NCBI GenBank assembly: GCA_900751665.1
Contig: CAADSV010000004.1
Location: forward strand, 1 to 14,567
Direction: 5' to 3'
DNA from: an uncultured Collinsella sp.
Lineage (GTDB): Bacteria; Actinomycetota; Coriobacteriia; Coriobacteriales; Coriobacteriaceae
DNA length: 14,567 nucleotides
This document shows, in pieces, positions 12,054 to 14,567 of the stretch. Within the stretch, counting starts at the first letter, position 1, and every line of letters starts with the position of its first letter. The notes under the pieces are model-generated. The model was not told the origin of the DNA, made no database searches, and worked only from the letters and a program-made list of their open reading frames with translations. A program made the position numbers and the translations under genes.

Positions 12054-13937
12054 TCACTCACCCGCCCGCGGCATCAACACGATCATACGCAACCGGCCGG
12101 GTTCGCCCTCAAGGCGGTATGCCACGTTGCGCCCTTGCAGAGCGCTTTCGAGCTCTTGCGCAGTGGGCGTCTGCGAAAGATCTTCATCATCGTTGGAAAA
12201 AAGCGTGGCGCGCAGCTCGACACTGCATCGGTCATGGTCGCCCAAGTGATACATAAGCGCCGGATGGTCGGTGGTGTAGGCAAAAAACGCAAAGTCATAC
12301 ACGCAGTCGTACAGGGCGCTTACCGTACTGGCGTGCAACGGGCGCCGTATGGCGATAATCGAGGCGCAATCGATATCGATGGTGCGCAGGTCGCTTGCGA
12401 GCTCGTTGGCGATGAGCTGAATGCGGTCGCGATCAAAACCGCTCTCCCCGTGCTGCGCCAACGTGAGCGATCCCTTGCGCTTGCAATAGGCGACGAGCAT
12501 CTTGGCGCGCTGCAGCATGCGGTAACGCTCGTGTGAAGATGTTTCGTCGGTCAACGACGGCAGCGAGCTCAGCAGGTCGTACATCCCTTCGAGCGCGCGA
12601 GCAAGCGCCTGGTCCACATCTTGGACCAGCAAGGTCTCGGCCTCTTGATCTGCCAGGTGCGTCTTAAGGTCGTAGTCGGCAGCGAGCAGCTCGTTTTGAC
12701 GTTGCAGCTCCATGCGACGGTGTGCCAGTTCACGGTTAAGCTCGTTGAGATCCGACACGTCTTGGGCAAGCAGGGCCGATCCGCCCAACAGTGGAAAGGC
12801 ACGGTACATCACATCGGGATCGGACGCCACGGCAAAGGCATGGGCGCGGCTGTGCGCCTGGGTCCGCAACTCCTCGCGCACGCCTACCGGCATTGGCTTT
12901 GACACTGGCGTGGCATAGACTTCCTGCAGGTCGCGCGTTAGAACTTTGAGGTCAAGCGGCAAGGTGTCGAAAATACCGGCGATGTCGTGATATGACGGAA
13001 TGACACCACAATCGAGACAGATTTCCATCGCCACCACGCACAAGACGCAATAGATGAGCGAGAAGTTGAGCCTCCATGCCCAGGGCACGCGCAACGCATA
13101 TGAGATGGCAAAGAACGCGCCGCCCAGGAGCACGAGCGCCGCCGTGCCCGAGAAACGTTGGATGCGAAAGGACGAGGACCGGCCCACCAGGATAAAAAAG
13201 GCCACAAAGTTAAAGGCCGTCCACACGAGGACGGCGAAATAACCCCAGCCGTACGTGTAGTCGTTGCTCCAGGTGTCGCTTGTGCGGTCAAAGCGGAAGA
13301 CCTGCTGGTGAAAATCGTTGGTGAGCACAAATCCGATAAGCAGGATGGCCACAATCCACAGCGCAGCGCAGTAGCGGCGACCCAGGCGGTGTTGCTCCAG
13401 ACCCGCAAGGCGCAAACCACACAACTGGTAGAGCAGCGGAATGAGCGTCATGGGCACGTAGTACAGGTACCACAGCACGGTGGCATAGAACGGCGTGAAC
13501 GACTTGTACTTGAGAATGACTTCGATCATCCACAGGGCGCAGATGGTGGCGATGGCAACAAGGCGGCGGCGCAACACATAGTCCAAACAGCGCAGATAGA
13601 CCGATACGCCCCAAATTGAAAATACAATTGCGACGACAAGCAGCGGGAGAGAGCTCGAATGGACGAGCGCGTCCACGACCTCTTCGGACACCTCGCTATA
13701 GGCGGGCGCGGCGTTAGAAAGTTTGGGGTCGAAGGCGAACAGTGCCGGCAAGACTGCCAAAAGCATGAGGAACAGCGCGGTGATGGCGCCGGCGATAGCA
13801 AAGACGCGGTGGCGGTACACCTGATGTGTTATGCCAACAAGGAGTCTCGGCATGGCGAAGAGCCTGCCGCCCCTGGGATCCGCAGCCGGTGCGGTCCGGG
13901 CGGCCGCGTGGCCGATATGTCGCTCGCGGGTACCCAT
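12054..13937 (-). CDS. 7TM histidine-kinase-like sensor, catalytic residues apparently lost
   Basis: Of 627 residues, the first about 310 carry eight membrane helices: one near 46-69 and a block of seven (97-115 to 290-310). The segment LTNDFHQQVFRF followed by YTYGWGYFAVLVW is characteristic of the N-terminal 7TM domain of histidine kinases. A coiled coil (about 393-440) follows. The remainder has the outline of a kinase core (RAKMLVAYCKRKGSLTL like a second dimerisation helix, a terminal GRLRMIVLMP strand) but I see no phosphoacceptor HD motif, N-box or glycine boxes. It probably senses a signal and works through the complete kinase encoded directly downstream. The start is uncertain. ATG 13937 has no ribosome site but lies ten bases after a TACACT, so translation may be leaderless; ATG 13853 is the alternative. 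A start at 14081 would run into a repeat. Confidence 0.82.
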   Translation of the reverse strand: MGTRERHIGHAAARTAPAADPRGGRLFAMPRLLVGITHQVYRHRVFAIAGAITALFLMLLAVLPALFAFDPKLSNAAPAYSEVSEEVVDALVHSSSLPLLVVAIVFSIWGVSVYLRCLDYVLRRRLVAIATICALWMIEVILKYKSFTPFYATVLWYLYYVPMTLIPLLYQLCGLRLAGLEQHRLGRRYCAALWIVAILLIGFVLTNDFHQQVFRFDRTSDTWSNDYTYGWGYFAVLVWTAFNFVAFFILVGRSSSFRIQRFSGTAALVLLGGAFFAISYALRVPWAWRLNFSLIYCVLCVVAMEICLDCGVIPSYHDIAGIFDTLPLDLKVLTRDLQEVYATPVSKPMPVGVREELRTQAHSRAHAFAVASDPDVMYRAFPLLGGSALLAQDVSDLNELNRELAHRRMELQRQNELLAADYDLKTHLADQEAETLLVQDVDQALARALEGMYDLLSSLPSLTDETSSHERYRMLQRAKMLVAYCKRKGSLTLAQHGESGFDRDRIQLIANELASDLRTIDIDCASIIAIRRPLHASTVSALYDCVYDFAFFAYTTDHPALMYHLGDHDRCSVELRATLFSNDDEDLSQTPTAQELESALQGRNVAYRLEGEPGRLRMIVLMPRAGE

Positions 13938-14051
13938 AGTGCTTTTAGTGTACCGACAGATGGGTCGAAAAAGCGGGCCGCATGTCCCAAAATCCGCAGA
14001 CGGCAAGGCGCCCGGCAGCCTCCCCCGTCTGGCACTTCCCGATATCCGCCC

Positions 14052-14100
14052 GCCCCAAACCACCGCAAAGGAGACAGGCACCTTTGTGGTGGTTTGGGGC
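14052..14100. repeat. REP-like palindrome, copy E
   Basis: GCCCCAAACCACCGCAAA (14052-14069) pairs along 18 positions with 14083-14100, with a single G-U wobble, around a 13-nt loop whose minus-strand reading is GGTGCCTGTCTCC. Inner arms and loop match copy D at 970-1002 in reverse orientation. It lies between the DUF4867 gene and the sensor operon, so on the minus strand it could end the DUF4867 transcript seven bases after its stop. Confidence 0.85.
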
Positions 14101-14106
14101 GATGCG

Positions 14107-14567
14107 CTAGTCCACGGTGATGTCGAGATTTTTGCCGATGAGGCCTACGTAGCCGCCTTCGGCTGCCTTGGGGCTGTCAGCATGGCAGAGGACCCACTTG
14201 TCGGCCTTCCAGTAGCAGTAGCTGTCACCGGCGACAGGCATGTCGGATGCAGCCTCGGGGCGCGGGCCGTTGGTGCCCGCCGGCAGCGCCACCATCACCT
14301 GGAAGCCGCCGTCATCGACCATGCAGGGCGTGTAGTGGAGCGTGGTGTTGAAAACCTCGACAACCTTGCCCGCCGGCACGCGGAACGCCTTGACGCACGC
14401 GGTGTCGAGCTTGCCGTCCTCGATCTCCCAGCGATGCGCCACGAGCAGGATAAAGTCGCGAGCGCCCAGGTTGAATTCGCTCGCGCGGTGATACTCCAGG
14501 CAGTTGAGTCGTGTATTGTGGCCGGATGAGCAGCCCACCCGGAAAGGGAGGGCCCCAAACCACAAAA
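14107..14567 (-). CDS. DUF4867 family protein, C-terminal part (gene continues past the window)
   Basis: The last about 153 residues are present; the N-terminus lies beyond the right edge. Recognisable pieces are CSSGHNTRLNCLEYHRASEF near the start of the visible part, HRWEIEDGKLDT, VPAGKVVEVFNTTLHYTPC and MVALPAGTNGP. These agree with the DUF4867 family as I remember it, a group of roughly 200-residue proteins with cupin-like sequence character (PAG, then LHYTPC). Family function is not established; relatives tend to lie in sugar-metabolism loci, and such a neighbour may exist to the right. No signal peptide or membrane helix is visible in this portion. A TTG at 14565 is not believed to be the start because the frame is open to the edge and the family is longer. 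Confidence 0.75.
   Translation of the reverse strand, partial: LWFGALPFRVGCSSGHNTRLNCLEYHRASEFNLGARDFILLVAHRWEIEDGKLDTACVKAFRVPAGKVVEVFNTTLHYTPCMVDDGGFQVMVALPAGTNGPRPEAASDMPVAGDSYCYWKADKWVLCHADSPKAAEGGYVGLIGKNLDITVD

Noticed and set aside
13938..14081. Upstream extension of the 7TM sensor to a start at 14081
   Set aside because: The added residues are translated repeat sequence (copy E) with no ribosome site, and the sensor domain is complete without them.

Overview
The window looks like chromosome of a gut Coriobacteriia bacterium (Actinomycetota), most likely Collinsella or a close relative. The base composition is high-GC. Very long open frames lie antisense to real genes, as expected for GC-rich codon use. 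One gene is a LuxR-type regulator whose N-terminal half is a polytopic membrane domain, an architecture abundant in Coriobacteriia. This assignment rests on gene architecture and composition, not on a database match.

Layout: (1) 1-876, pyrE (orotate phosphoribosyltransferase, minus strand), followed downstream by a perfect 12-bp hairpin and a roughly 99-nt imperfect hairpin that may be a structured RNA. (2) 1007-2551, a membrane-anchored LuxR-type regulator (minus) with a 10-base homopolymer just before its start codon. (3) 2865-3776, a ROK-family sugar or glycoside kinase without the usual zinc-binding cysteines (minus). (4) 3777-5540, an accessory stretch: an AAA/Orc1-Cdc6-like ATPase with a C-terminal winged helix (plus), visibly lower in GC than its neighbours, bracketed by two near-identical 38-nt hairpin repeats, two REP-like palindromes and two apparent gene tails. 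(5) 5541-9832, a plus-strand cluster: a DUF4428-type zinc-ribbon protein, a double zinc-ribbon membrane protein (YdjG-like), an SPFH-domain protein with two C-terminal zinc ribbons (YdjI-like) and a lipoprotein. It resembles the B. subtilis ydjGHI membrane-stress module, but no pspA is present in the window. (6) 9941-13937, a minus-strand signalling operon with overlapping or touching genes: a 7TM histidine-kinase-like sensor that seems to lack the catalytic residues, a complete membrane histidine kinase, and a NarL/LuxR-type response regulator. (7) 14107-14567, the C-terminal part of a DUF4867 protein running off the right edge.

The most unusual structure is a family of short palindromic elements between genes (970-1002, 2740-2768, 3998-4028, 5387-5423, 14052-14100). 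Each can be drawn as a 13-nt loop with a conserved GTCCCC or GTCTCC end, enclosed by perfectly or almost perfectly paired arms. The arm sequences differ between copies while pairing is kept. They behave like REP or RAYT-type elements or portable terminators. They cluster around the sugar-kinase and ATPase genes, where they form direct repeats that could drive deletion or cassette exchange.
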